From Bradyrhizobium sp. 1 (GTDB lineage: Bacteria; Pseudomonadota; Alphaproteobacteria; Rhizobiales; Xanthobacteraceae): DNA of 64,000 bases. The stretch spans positions 305,296 through 369,295 of the forward strand of contig NZ_JADPJH010000028.1 of assembly GCF_023073315.1 (NCBI RefSeq), in the 5' to 3' direction. Positions 34,432 to 42,356 of this stretch are shown here, in pieces (within the stretch, counting starts at the first letter, position 1; the number at the start of each line of letters is the position of its first letter). Made by a program: the position numbers and the translations under genes. The notes under the pieces were generated by a model. It did not search any database. It worked only from the letters and a program-made list of their open reading frames with translations, and was not told the DNA's origin.

Positions 34432-35487
34432 ATGAACAAACATATTGCGCTCCCAATCATCCTCACCGCTCTGCTCGTCGCCACGCCAAGCCTGGCGGCC
34501 GAGACCAAAGGAGCCGGCTCAACCTTCGTTTCGCCCGTGATGGCGAAATGGATCGACGCCTACAAGACGAAGACCGGAAACGTCGTCAGCTACCAAGCCG
34601 TCGGCTCGAGCATCGGCGTCGGCCTGATCAAGAAGGAAGCGGTCGACTTCGGCGCAAGCGACATGCCGCTCGATCCCAAGGAGCTGGACAGGCTCGGCAT
34701 GATGCAATTCCCGATCGTGATCGGTGGCGTCGTGCCCGTGGTCAATATCGACGGCGTCAGGCCCGGCCAAATTCGCTTCACCGGGCCCATGCTCGCCGAC
34801 ATCTATCTCGGCAAGCTGAAATCCTGGAACGATCCGGCCATTCGCGCGATCAACCCCGACATCAAGCTGCCGAACACGCCCATCACCGTGGTTCACCGCA
34901 TCGACGGCTCCGGCACGACATTCAACTGGTCGAACTACCTCGCGAAGGTCAGCCCGCAATGGAAGACGAGCGTCGGCGAAGGCACCTCGGTCGAGTGGCC
35001 GCTTGGTCTCGGCGGCAAGGGCAATGATGGCGTCGCCTCGCTCGTCAGTCTCGTTCCCGGCTCGATCGGCTATCTCGAATACACCTACGCGCTGCAACGG
35101 CTGGATCGAATCTCGTTTGGCGTGGTGCAGAACAGCGCCGGCAATTTCGTCGTCCCCGATGCCGCCTCGTTCCAGGCAGCGGCCGCGAGCGCGGACTGGA
35201 AGGCCGAGAAGGATTTTCATCTCGTGCTCACCAATGCACCCGGCGAAGACGCCTACCCGATCACGGCCACGACCTTCGTGCTGATGCCGAAGACGCCGAA
35301 ATCTCAGGAACGATCGGCCGCCGCCATCGACTTCGTGCGCTGGTCGCTGGAGAGCGGAAAGCCGCAGGCCGAAACGCTCAACTACGTGCCGCTGCCGGCC
35401 GCCCTGGTCGACCAGATCGAACGCTACTGGCAGCAGAGCATCGAGGCGGCGCCAACGGTCGCGGCATCGGCGAGCGTCAAGCGCTGA
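34432..35487 (+). CDS. pstS: Phosphate ABC transporter substrate-binding protein PstS
   Basis: A 351-residue periplasmic protein; I take ATG 34432, though an in-frame GTG at 34426 is possible. The signal ends TPSLAAE. Phosphate-binding motifs are KGAGSTFVSPVMAKW, YQAVGSSIGVGLIKKEAVDFGASDMPL and HRIDGSGTTFNWSNYL. No pstC, pstA, pstB or phoU follows, so it is a solitary copy that may serve a transporter encoded elsewhere. A perfect hairpin follows the gene, then the arsenic operon, and PstS paralogues are often linked to arsenic loci because arsenate mimics phosphate. Confidence 0.92.
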   Translation: MNKHIALPIILTALLVATPSLAAETKGAGSTFVSPVMAKWIDAYKTKTGNVVSYQAVGSSIGVGLIKKEAVDFGASDMPLDPKELDRLGMMQFPIVIGGVVPVVNIDGVRPGQIRFTGPMLADIYLGKLKSWNDPAIRAINPDIKLPNTPITVVHRIDGSGTTFNWSNYLAKVSPQWKTSVGEGTSVEWPLGLGGKGNDGVASLVSLVPGSIGYLEYTYALQRLDRISFGVVQNSAGNFVVPDAASFQAAAASADWKAEKDFHLVLTNAPGEDAYPITATTFVLMPKTPKSQERSAAAIDFVRWSLESGKPQAETLNYVPLPAALVDQIERYWQQSIEAAPTVAASASVKR

Positions 35488-35510
35488 CCTGGCCAAGAGC
35501 GACCGTCATA

Positions 35511-35538
35511 TCGAGATTGGGGGAGCCCCCAATCTCGA
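35511..35538 (+). terminator. Strong hairpin after pstS
   Basis: TCGAGATTGGGGG and CCCCCAATCTCGA form a perfect 13-bp stem around AG, 23 bp after the pstS stop. The next bases are TTGACA, so the structure abuts the arsR promoter. It separates the two transcription units. Confidence 0.7.
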
Positions 35539-35576
35539 TTGACAGCGGGCTAATATTTCCATAATCGTTGAAATAT
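35539..35576 (+). promoter_or_regulatory. arsR promoter and operator
   Basis: TTGACA (35539-35544) and CATAAT (35560-35565), spaced by 15 bases, make a promoter. An inverted repeat ATATTTC/GAAATAT with a 10-base spacer (35553-35576) covers the -10 box and the first bases of the ATG, the expected place for an ArsR autorepression operator. The transcript would begin within a few bases of the ATG, so the gene is probably leaderless. Confidence 0.65.
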
Positions 35577-35919
35577 GGAAAAGATAGAAGCCGTCACGGC
35601 GCTCGCCGCGCTGGCCCAGGACAACCGTCTCGACGTTTTCCGCCTGCTGGTGCAGGCCGGCCCCGAGGGCATGGCCGCCGGCGCGGTCGCGGAGGCGCTG
35701 GATCTCGCGCCCAACACGCTGACGTTCCACTTCGACCGGCTGCGGATGGCCGGGCTCGCCACCGTCCGGCGCGAGGGGCGCTCGATGATCTATGCCGCGC
35801 GGTTCGAGACGATGAACGCGCTCGTCGGTTTCCTGACCGAGAATTGCTGTGGCGGAACGTCGTGCGCTCCTGCGACGCCCTCGAAACCCGCGCGCAAGCG
35901 CAGCAAAGTGCCAGCCTGA
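35575..35919 (+). CDS. arsR: ArsR-family arsenic-responsive repressor
   Basis: A 114-residue winged-helix repressor. The helix-turn-helix is in AGAVAEALDLAPNTLTFHFDRLRMAGLATVRREGRSMIYAA. Cysteines ENCCGGTSC near the C terminus are the probable arsenite sensor, as in ArsR types that bind As(III) with C-terminal cysteines. It is the first gene of arsR-arsI-like-arsC-aquaporin. It has no leader or ribosome site because the promoter overlaps its start. Confidence 0.9.
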   Translation: MEKIEAVTALAALAQDNRLDVFRLLVQAGPEGMAAGAVAEALDLAPNTLTFHFDRLRMAGLATVRREGRSMIYAARFETMNALVGFLTENCCGGTSCAPATPSKPARKRSKVPA

Positions 35920-35930
35920 AAGGACAGACC

Positions 35931-36410
35931 ATGAAGCGCCTGCACGTTCACGTGTCCGTCGAGGATCTCTCCCACTCGATCGGGTTCTATTCCGCCTTGT
36001 TTGCGAGCGAGCCTTCGGTCGTGAAATTCGACTATGCCAAATGGATGCTCGAAGACCCGCGCGTGAATTTTGCCATCTCGACGCGCGGACGCGCAGCCGG
36101 CCTCGACCATCTCGGCATTCAGGTCGAGACCGGCGAGGAGCTGCAACAGGTTTATGCGCGGCTGCGCCAGGCCGGCGGCAATGTCATCGAGCAAGGGCAG
36201 ACCAGCTGCTGCTATGCGAAGTCGGAAAAATCCTGGATCGACGATCCCGCCGGCATCGCCTGGGAAACTTTTTACACCACGGGCGAGAGCACGGACTACG
36301 GCGACGGCAGCGGCGAGAACGGGGCGCGTGTCGCGCACGATAAGCAAGAGACCCAATCGGCCTGCTGCGCGCCGCAAGCGGCGACAACCGCCTCGCGGGC
36401 CTGTTGCTGA
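35931..36410 (+). CDS. ArsI/CadI-family VOC dioxygenase (C-As lyase-like)
   Basis: A 159-residue vicinal-oxygen-chelate protein with AAGGACAG before the ATG. Metal ligands of the fold are in RLHVHVSVEDL, GLDHLGIQVE and GIAWETFY. A cysteine pair (TSCCYAKSEKSW) and a Cys-rich tail (SACCAPQ, RACC) match ArsI and CadI proteins, where the paired cysteines bind trivalent organoarsenicals. ArsI cleaves the C-As bond of methylarsenite with O2 and Fe(II). Placement in an ars operon supports an arsenic role over cadmium. Confidence 0.85.
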   Translation: MKRLHVHVSVEDLSHSIGFYSALFASEPSVVKFDYAKWMLEDPRVNFAISTRGRAAGLDHLGIQVETGEELQQVYARLRQAGGNVIEQGQTSCCYAKSEKSWIDDPAGIAWETFYTTGESTDYGDGSGENGARVAHDKQETQSACCAPQAATTASRACC

Positions 36411-36421
36411 GCACCCGGACT

Positions 36422-36832
36422 ATGGACACGATCATCTACCACAATCCCGATTGCGGCACGTCGCGCAACACGCTTGCGATGATCCGGAATGCCGGCATCG
36501 AGCCACACGTGATCGAATATCTGAAGACGCCACCGTCGCGGGCGCTGCTGCAGCAGTTGATCGCGCGCATGGGGATTTCGGTGCGCGATGCGGTGCGTGA
36601 AACGGCGGCGCCCTACGCGGAGCTCGGACTCGACAACCCTGATCTGACCGACGATCAGCTGCTCGACACGATGATGGCCTATCCGATCCTGATCAACCGG
36701 CCGATCGTGGTCACACCGAAAGGCGTCAAACTCTGCCGCCCCTCCGAGCTCGTGCTCGATCTGCTGCCGATGCAGCAGGGCGAATTCGTCAAGGAGGACG
36801 GCGAGCGCGTGCGGCTGGGTCGGGGCGCCTGA
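36422..36832 (+). CDS. arsC: Arsenate reductase, glutaredoxin-coupled
   Basis: A 136-residue cytosolic enzyme from ATG 36422, 11 bp after the VOC gene. The catalytic Cys is in YHNPDCGTSRNTLAMI, and the R residues in ILINRPIVVTPKG fit the arsenate-binding set of the glutaredoxin/glutathione-type family. It reduces arsenate to arsenite. Its last bases overlap the aquaporin start (TGATG), so the two are coupled and the arsenite formed can leave through the channel. Confidence 0.95.
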   Translation: MDTIIYHNPDCGTSRNTLAMIRNAGIEPHVIEYLKTPPSRALLQQLIARMGISVRDAVRETAAPYAELGLDNPDLTDDQLLDTMMAYPILINRPIVVTPKGVKLCRPSELVLDLLPMQQGEFVKEDGERVRLGRGA

Positions 36833-37536
36833 TGCCGCGCCTTGCGCAGCGCGCCTTCGCGGAGTGGCTGGGGACAGCATTCCTGCTTGCTGCCGTCGTC
36901 GGGTCGGGGATCATGGCGCAGAGGCTCTCCGGCGGAAACATCGCGCTGGCGCTGCTGTGCAACACGATCGCCACCGGCGCTATTCTCGTCGTGCTGATCC
37001 TGATGCTTGCCCCGATATCGGGGGCGCATTTCAATCCGGCCGTGACGCTGGCATTCGCCCTGCGCGGCGAAACCGCGTGGACGGATGCCGCGATCTACCT
37101 TGTTGCTCAGATCGCCGGCGCGATCGCAGGTGCAGGGATCGCGCATTTGATGTTCGAGCTTCCAGTCCTCCAGCTTTCGCTCACGGAACGTACCGGAGCT
37201 GGACAATGGCTCGCCGAGATCGTCGCCACCTTCGGCTTGCTGTCGACGATCCTTGGTGTCCGGCATCAGACGCCTGCCGCCGTTCCTTACGCCGTCGGCC
37301 TCTACATTACGTCAGCTTACTGGTTCACGTCGTCCACATCGTTCGCCAATCCCGCGGTCACCCTCGCCCGCTCTCTGTCCAATACGTTCTCGGGCATCGC
37401 TCCGCGCGACATCCCGGCCTTCATTGCCGCCCAATTCATCGGAGCCATTCTTGCAGTTCTGCTGGCGCGCTGGCTTTGGGGTGAGACCATGGAAAAGCAA
37501 ATGGCCGCGCAGATCACGTCCGGGGAGCCTGTATAA
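36832..37536 (+). CDS. Aquaglyceroporin-like channel, probable arsenite exit (AqpS-like)
   Basis: A 234-residue membrane protein of the MIP family with six membrane segments and two half-helix NPA boxes, GAHFNPAVTLAF and SFANPAVTLARS. It is coupled to arsC by a TGATG overlap. In Sinorhizobium an aquaglyceroporin (AqpS) replaces ArsB and lets arsenite run out down its gradient; the same arsC-aqp pairing here supports that role. No ArsB or ACR3 pump is present. Confidence 0.9.
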   Translation: MPRLAQRAFAEWLGTAFLLAAVVGSGIMAQRLSGGNIALALLCNTIATGAILVVLILMLAPISGAHFNPAVTLAFALRGETAWTDAAIYLVAQIAGAIAGAGIAHLMFELPVLQLSLTERTGAGQWLAEIVATFGLLSTILGVRHQTPAAVPYAVGLYITSAYWFTSSTSFANPAVTLARSLSNTFSGIAPRDIPAFIAAQFIGAILAVLLARWLWGETMEKQMAAQITSGEPV

Positions 37537-37701
37537 CACGGCATTGGCGCTCATTTTTAAGGATGAAACGCATTTCCAAATCGGTTGCTCCGGGTATTCT
37601 GTACGTGTCAAACGAGCCCCCAGAGACCGGTCCGTGAAGCGATTGCATAGCCTCGACCTCGACTATCCCGAGGCGTTCTGCCCGACACAGCAGCGTCCTG
37701 G

Positions 37702-38400
37702 ATGAACGATTTTGCGCGCTCCTTCGGCGCCGCTTTCACGCTGATCGGCGGGGCCGATGCCGAGCTGCTCGGCATCGTGGCACTGTCGGTTGGTGTCAGC
37801 CTGACCGCAAGCATCGTCGCGCTGCTGATCGGTGCGCCAATCGGGGTGCTGCTCGCGATCACCCGCTTCCGGGGGCGGCAGGTCGTCATCGTGCTGACCA
37901 ATGCGCTGCTCGGCCTTCCGCCGGTCGTGGTCGGGCTTGCGCTTTATCTGCTGCTGTCGCGATCTGGTCCGCTCGGCGCGGCCGGCCTGTTGTTCACGCC
38001 GACGGCCATGGTGATCGCTCAGACGCTGCTCGCCACGCCCATCGTGGTCGCTTTGGTGCACCGGCCGGCGAGCCTGCTGTGGGCGGAGTATGGCGACCTC
38101 GCGCGGATCGACGGATTGTCGGCCCTGCGCAGCATGGCGCTGCTGTTCGCGCTGGGACGAACCTCGCTGCTGACGGCCTTTCTGGCCGCGTTCGGGCGCG
38201 CCATCGCCGAGGTCGGCGCCATCATCATCGTCGGCGGCAACATCCGCGGCTTTACGCGCACGATGACGACGGCAATCGCGCTTGAAACCAGCAAGGGCGA
38301 CCTGCCGCTGGCGCTCGGGCTCGGGCTGATCCTGCTCGCGCTCAGCGTCGCGGTGTCGACCGTCGCCTTCCTGCTAGTGGGACGCGTTGGGGAAAAATAG
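37702..38400 (+). CDS. Tungstate (molybdate-type) ABC transporter permease
   Basis: A 232-residue permease with about five membrane segments (VALSVGVSLTASIVALLIGAPIGVLL, LLGLPPVVVGLALYLLL and so on). The EAA loop region is seen in LARIDGLSALRSMALLFALGRTSLLTAFLAAFGRAIAEVGAIIIVGGN. Such TupB proteins work with TupA and TupC. Here its 3' end overlaps that of the convergent tupA by 27 bp, and no ATPase is visible, which is unusual. Confidence 0.85.
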   Translation: MNDFARSFGAAFTLIGGADAELLGIVALSVGVSLTASIVALLIGAPIGVLLAITRFRGRQVVIVLTNALLGLPPVVVGLALYLLLSRSGPLGAAGLLFTPTAMVIAQTLLATPIVVALVHRPASLLWAEYGDLARIDGLSALRSMALLFALGRTSLLTAFLAAFGRAIAEVGAIIIVGGNIRGFTRTMTTAIALETSKGDLPLALGLGLILLALSVAVSTVAFLLVGRVGEK

Positions 38401-39183
38401 CTGCTCGCCGCCGACCTTGTAGCCGGCGATCGCATCCTGACCCTTCGGCGAGACCAGCCAGTCGATGAAGGCCTGCCCGTCCTTCGCCTTTATATTTGGA
38501 TGCGTGGCCGGGTTCACCAGCATCACGCCGTACTGGTTGAACAGCCTTTTGTCGCCCTCGGTCAGGATGGCGAGCTCACCGCGGTTCCTGAACGACAGCC
38601 AGGTGCCGCGGTCGGACAGAAGGTAGGCGTTCGACGACGAGGCCATGTTCAGTGCAGGTCCCATACCCTGGCCGATCTCGCGATACCAGCCCTCCTTGCC
38701 GGCAGCGATATCGATGCCCGCCTCCTTCCACAATCTCAGCTCGGCCGCGTGCGTGCCGGACTTGTCGCCGCGCGAGATGAACGGCGCTTTTGCCGCCGCG
38801 ATCTTGCGCAGCGCCTCCGCGACGTCCTTGCCGCCGGCGATCTTGGCGGGATCGCCTTTGGGACCAACGATGATGAAGTCGTTGTACATGACGTCGAAGC
38901 GTTTCACGCCCTGCCCCTCGGACATGAACTTGTCTTCGGCCGGCCTGTCATGCACGAACACCACATCGGCATCGCCGCGCCGTCCGATGTCGAGCGCCTG
39001 GCCGGTGCCGACGGCAACGACCTTCACCTCGATGCCTTCCGCCTTCGAGAACAGCGGCAAGAGGTAACCGAACAGGCCCGACTGCTCCGTCGACGTCGTC
39101 GAGGCCACGGTGATGGTGCGGTCTTGCGCGTATGCGCATGTCGACCAGAACAGAACCGCTGCAATGGCCGCGATCTTCTTCAT
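38374..39183 (-). CDS. Tungstate ABC transporter binding protein (TupA-like)
   Basis: A 269-residue periplasmic protein with a signal ending CAYAQDR. The oxyanion site is TVASTTSTEQSGLFGYLLPLF; other family motifs are VAVGTGQALDIGRRGDADVVFVHD and FISRGDKSGTHAAELRLW. The TTST motif marks TupA and related tungstate binders. It faces tupB tail to tail instead of sharing an operon. Tungstate or molybdate uptake would serve enzymes such as formate dehydrogenase or the molybdenum hydroxylase at 26449-29215. Confidence 0.9.
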   Translation of the reverse strand: MKKIAAIAAVLFWSTCAYAQDRTITVASTTSTEQSGLFGYLLPLFSKAEGIEVKVVAVGTGQALDIGRRGDADVVFVHDRPAEDKFMSEGQGVKRFDVMYNDFIIVGPKGDPAKIAGGKDVAEALRKIAAAKAPFISRGDKSGTHAAELRLWKEAGIDIAAGKEGWYREIGQGMGPALNMASSSNAYLLSDRGTWLSFRNRGELAILTEGDKRLFNQYGVMLVNPATHPNIKAKDGQAFIDWLVSPKGQDAIAGYKVGGEQLFFPNASH

Positions 39184-39311
39184 GTATTGTCCTCACTCCC
39201 CGAATGATTCAAATTAGTCCAGGAAGGACGACGCTGGGAAGCCCGACGTTGGGCGCGCGCACGATGGTGTGCGGATGTTCTGCAATTGGTCCCACCTAGA
39301 TTGACAGCGGT

Positions 39312-40415
39312 GTGACGGCCGGGGCAGTTTTTCATATTGCTGGCGAATCAGCGATAGCCCCACGCCGAGTACCTCTTGGACAACTCCCAGTGCTTTCGAG
39401 ACTGATATCGTTGCTGCGCCGCATTCCTGCGGTGAAATGGGCGTTCACCCGGCTTCGGCCCCTGCCGCACGGCGGCGGCATCGACGACGCTGTGCGCGCG
39501 GCAGACGATTCAGATGCAATCGTCGCTGACACCGCGATCGCAACTCCCCTCGCCGAGGATGACGCCACGATCTCTGTCGTCGCGGAGAGCCCATCGGCCG
39601 CGCCAACCGATATCAGCTTCAGCGAAGCTCCATGCCGGGAGACGCCGGTAGAGATCGAGCCGGTCGTCGCGGAAGAGATTGCTGTCGCGCCGGTCGAGGT
39701 CGAGAACGAGCCTGTCGATACCACGGAGTCCGTCAGCAACGATCCGTCTGCGGAACTCTCGACGAGCGAAGAGCCCGCCGTCGCGGAGGAGATGCCGGCC
39801 GCACCGGTCGATATCGAAATCGCTCCGGTTGATGCCCCCGTTCTCGTCGTCGACGACGATCCCTCCTCCATCATCGTCCTGGATGTTGAAGCAGCCGTTG
39901 TGGACGATTCCTGCGTCGCGATAGAAATCGAGCCGGTCCCCGCCAACGATCCCGCCCCGGCCGCGGGGATCGCCGTGGAGGATTCCTCCGCCGACGCACC
40001 GAGCGTCGTCGCGGCTATCGCGCCGGAGCCGGTCATCGAATCTCCCGCTCCGAAGGTCCCCAGCGCGCCCAAGGTTCGTGCAAAAATCGTGGAACCTGCC
40101 GATCGCGCCACGCTGATCCGGCAGCGCTGGACGGAGACCGGGATCCGGATGTGGAATCCGCGGCTTCACGGCACCGGCGATGCCACGCTGAACATCCAGG
40201 GACGCATCGAGCTGCTGCCGCCCGAGCCCGGCGAGACGATGCCGCGTTACGACAAGCTCGAATTCAAGATGCTCGGCGGGCAGATCGTCTGCGAAGGCGT
40301 CATCGTCGAGGCGCCCGCGTCTGCGGGCCAACGCAGCTTCACCCGGCTCGCCGAGCCGCGCAACCCCGACCGGGTGCGCGAACCGGTGCGGGAACGCCAG
40401 GCCGCGCTCGCCTGA
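39312..40415 (+). CDS. Low-complexity acidic protein, unknown function
   Basis: About 367 residues from GTG 39312; the start is uncertain. The N terminus (LPVLSRLISLLRRIPAVKWAFTRLRPLPHG) is basic and amphipathic. The centre, roughly residues 55-255, is a repetitive Ala/Val/Glu/Pro/Asp-rich region (for example PVEIEPVVAEEIAVAPVEVE), likely disordered. The C-terminal 100 residues look folded (IRQRWTETGIRMWNPRLHGTGDATLNIQGRIELLP). The architecture is familiar from Bradyrhizobium hypothetical proteins, but no function is known. High codon-third GC supports a real gene. Confidence 0.55.
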   Translation: MTAGAVFHIAGESAIAPRRVPLGQLPVLSRLISLLRRIPAVKWAFTRLRPLPHGGGIDDAVRAADDSDAIVADTAIATPLAEDDATISVVAESPSAAPTDISFSEAPCRETPVEIEPVVAEEIAVAPVEVENEPVDTTESVSNDPSAELSTSEEPAVAEEMPAAPVDIEIAPVDAPVLVVDDDPSSIIVLDVEAAVVDDSCVAIEIEPVPANDPAPAAGIAVEDSSADAPSVVAAIAPEPVIESPAPKVPSAPKVRAKIVEPADRATLIRQRWTETGIRMWNPRLHGTGDATLNIQGRIELLPPEPGETMPRYDKLEFKMLGGQIVCEGVIVEAPASAGQRSFTRLAEPRNPDRVREPVRERQAALA

Positions 40416-40477
40416 CCCTTTTGTCTGCGGCAACGCGTCCCATATGCTAGGCTGATGTCCTGGATGTGGGAGACCGC

Positions 40478-40762
40478 ATGTCCGCAATATCATTGCGACT
40501 GGTCGTGATCGCCGCCCTCTGCGTCTCGCAAGGCGCCATTGCGGCGTCCAAGAAGCGGCCGCACCATACGCCCGCGACGGCGCCCGCCACCGATCCGGCC
40601 GCGCCCTACAAGGCTGATCGGCTCTCATCCTCGCGCGGCGAGACGATCCTCAACACACCCGGCCAGACCACCGTGCTGACGCGGCAAGTCCTCGACGACA
40701 TGAACGCGACCAGCCTGCGGGACGCCATGCGCTCAACCGCCGGTGTGACGATCGGGCGCTAG
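40478..40762 (+). pseudogene. TonB-dependent receptor plug fragment
   Basis: A 94-residue exported polypeptide (signal ends GAIAASK) whose C-terminal part, ILNTPGQTTVLTRQVLDDM and then the ATSLRDAMRSTAGVTIGR segment, matches the start of a plug domain of siderophore-type receptors. The open frame stops at TAG right after GVTIGR, and the next gene is on the other strand, so the rest of the plug and the barrel are missing. I interpret it as a decayed remnant; a short functional protein cannot be excluded because the ribosome site and signal peptide look intact. Confidence 0.65.
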
Positions 40763-40781
40763 TTGCCTCCTGCACTTGCGC

Positions 40782-42098
40782 TCACGGAATTGGATACCCC
40801 TTCCAGACCCACTCCAGCGCCGACGGCAGCGTCTGCGCGATCGTCGGACGGTCGACATGCTTGGCGTTGCGCACGAACAGGAACTGGTAGTGGTAGCCCT
40901 TCTCCGCCAGCACCTTTGCCATTAGCGCATTCGACAAGGTCCAGTCGTGCATGCCGTCGGGAATGGTGGGGTTCGGATAGAACAGATCCTGGTCGCCACC
41001 GAAGAACCAGAAGCGGATCGGCTTCACCGGCGCGGCGACGATCAGCGGCACGCCGGGCGGCTCGGCCGGTGTCAGCACGCCTGCCTTCGAAATGAGATTG
41101 GGCGTGGCCGGCCCCGTCCAGGCACTGTGATATTCCCACGCGCCACCGCGCAGTGACGGATCGTGCGGCCATTGCTGGTTGACCATGGTCGGTGAGAACG
41201 CCAGCACGCGGTGATAGAGATCGGGATAGAACCACGCCATGGTGAAAGCTGCCGCGCCGCTCGAGCTCAGCCCCATGGTCGCGCGCCCGTCGGGATTTTT
41301 TGTGAGCCTGACGCCCGCATTCTGCTCGACCAGCGGCAGTACCTCGCGCTCGACGAACTGCGCGTAGATACCTGACACGGCATCATATTCGCGCCCGCGC
41401 TGAGCGCCCTGCGCATCCTGACCGCCATTGCCGATCTGGATCGCAATCATCGGCGGCACGCGGCGCTGCGCGATCAGATTGTCGAGCGTGGCTGGGAGAT
41501 CCTTGTAGGCGGCCGAACCGCCGTCACCGACCACGATGAACGGCGCCTCGGTGCCGGCTACATATTGCGCAGGCACGTAGACGTCGATGGTGCGGGACCA
41601 GATGCCGGGATGGCTGGTGGTGACGATCATGTTCGACTTGTCGTCCGGCGCAGTCACGGTCGTCATGATCGAGGAGTTGGTGCAGCCGGCGACGTCGTCG
41701 CGGATCAGGCCGGGATTGTAGATCGTGCTGTCCTTCGACGATAGCGTGAAGGACTTCGTCGTCCCGCGCGGCACGCCTTCCTTCGCAATGGTCTCCGGCG
41801 CCGGATTGTGGGTGGGACCGATGATGAAATTGCCTTCCGCACCCAGCGGCGGCAACGTTCCATCAGGCAGCTCAGTCGCGCGCGGATAGTTCGGATTGGA
41901 GGGATCACGCGTCGGCGGCGCCGTCTTGAAGTCGAGGCCCGTCGTGTCGATGAAGAACGGCGCGGCCTTGTCGGCCGTGTTGGCGCCGGGCGGAACGGCC
42001 ATGTTCTGGGTCACGCAGGCCGGCTGCGACAGCGCGACTGAAGTGAAGGAGACGACGGAAATCAGCGTCCCCGCAAGGACGGACAATGAATTGGTCAT
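40782..42098 (-). CDS. Secreted esterase-family alpha/beta hydrolase
   Basis: A 438-residue exported protein from ATG 42098 (GGGAGCTGA upstream), with a signal ending SVALSQPA. The N-terminal third is a beta-rich extension; the C-terminal part is an esterase D/enterochelin-esterase-like fold. The nucleophile elbow is TMGLSSSGAAAF, with probable Asp in GGDQDLFYP and His in NAKHVDRPT. Such enzymes hydrolyse esters, some of them siderophore lactones. It may work on siderophores, considering the neighbouring receptor remnant; this is inference. Confidence 0.82.
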   Translation of the reverse strand: MTNSLSVLAGTLISVVSFTSVALSQPACVTQNMAVPPGANTADKAAPFFIDTTGLDFKTAPPTRDPSNPNYPRATELPDGTLPPLGAEGNFIIGPTHNPAPETIAKEGVPRGTTKSFTLSSKDSTIYNPGLIRDDVAGCTNSSIMTTVTAPDDKSNMIVTTSHPGIWSRTIDVYVPAQYVAGTEAPFIVVGDGGSAAYKDLPATLDNLIAQRRVPPMIAIQIGNGGQDAQGAQRGREYDAVSGIYAQFVEREVLPLVEQNAGVRLTKNPDGRATMGLSSSGAAAFTMAWFYPDLYHRVLAFSPTMVNQQWPHDPSLRGGAWEYHSAWTGPATPNLISKAGVLTPAEPPGVPLIVAAPVKPIRFWFFGGDQDLFYPNPTIPDGMHDWTLSNALMAKVLAEKGYHYQFLFVRNAKHVDRPTIAQTLPSALEWVWKGYPIP

Positions 42099-42356
42099 TT
42101 CAGCTCCCGGTGCTGGCGAGTCTTTCCGGCCCGCCTTGACGCAAAGTATGGCGGGCCGCCTGCGCGCGGTCAAACGCCCACCGGCTGCTTTGCTGCGATA
42201 GCCGCCATGCTCAAACCGGACAGGGGCCGTTATTCCGCGCATGCCGCAAAACTTTGAGCGCATCAGGCCGTTGCTGCCGGACCTTGCACGACGTAGCTTG
42301 CGCCGCGCGAAAGTCGCGCCCGGTCAAAACGACAAGAACAATTGGGGAGGCAAACA
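42099..42356. promoter_or_regulatory. Divergent promoter region between esterase and B3 beta-lactamase
   Basis: 258 bp without a supported gene. The beta-lactamase ribosome site GGGGAGG ends 6 bases before the ATG at 42357. No AmpR-type binding site or other operator was recognised. Confidence 0.4.
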
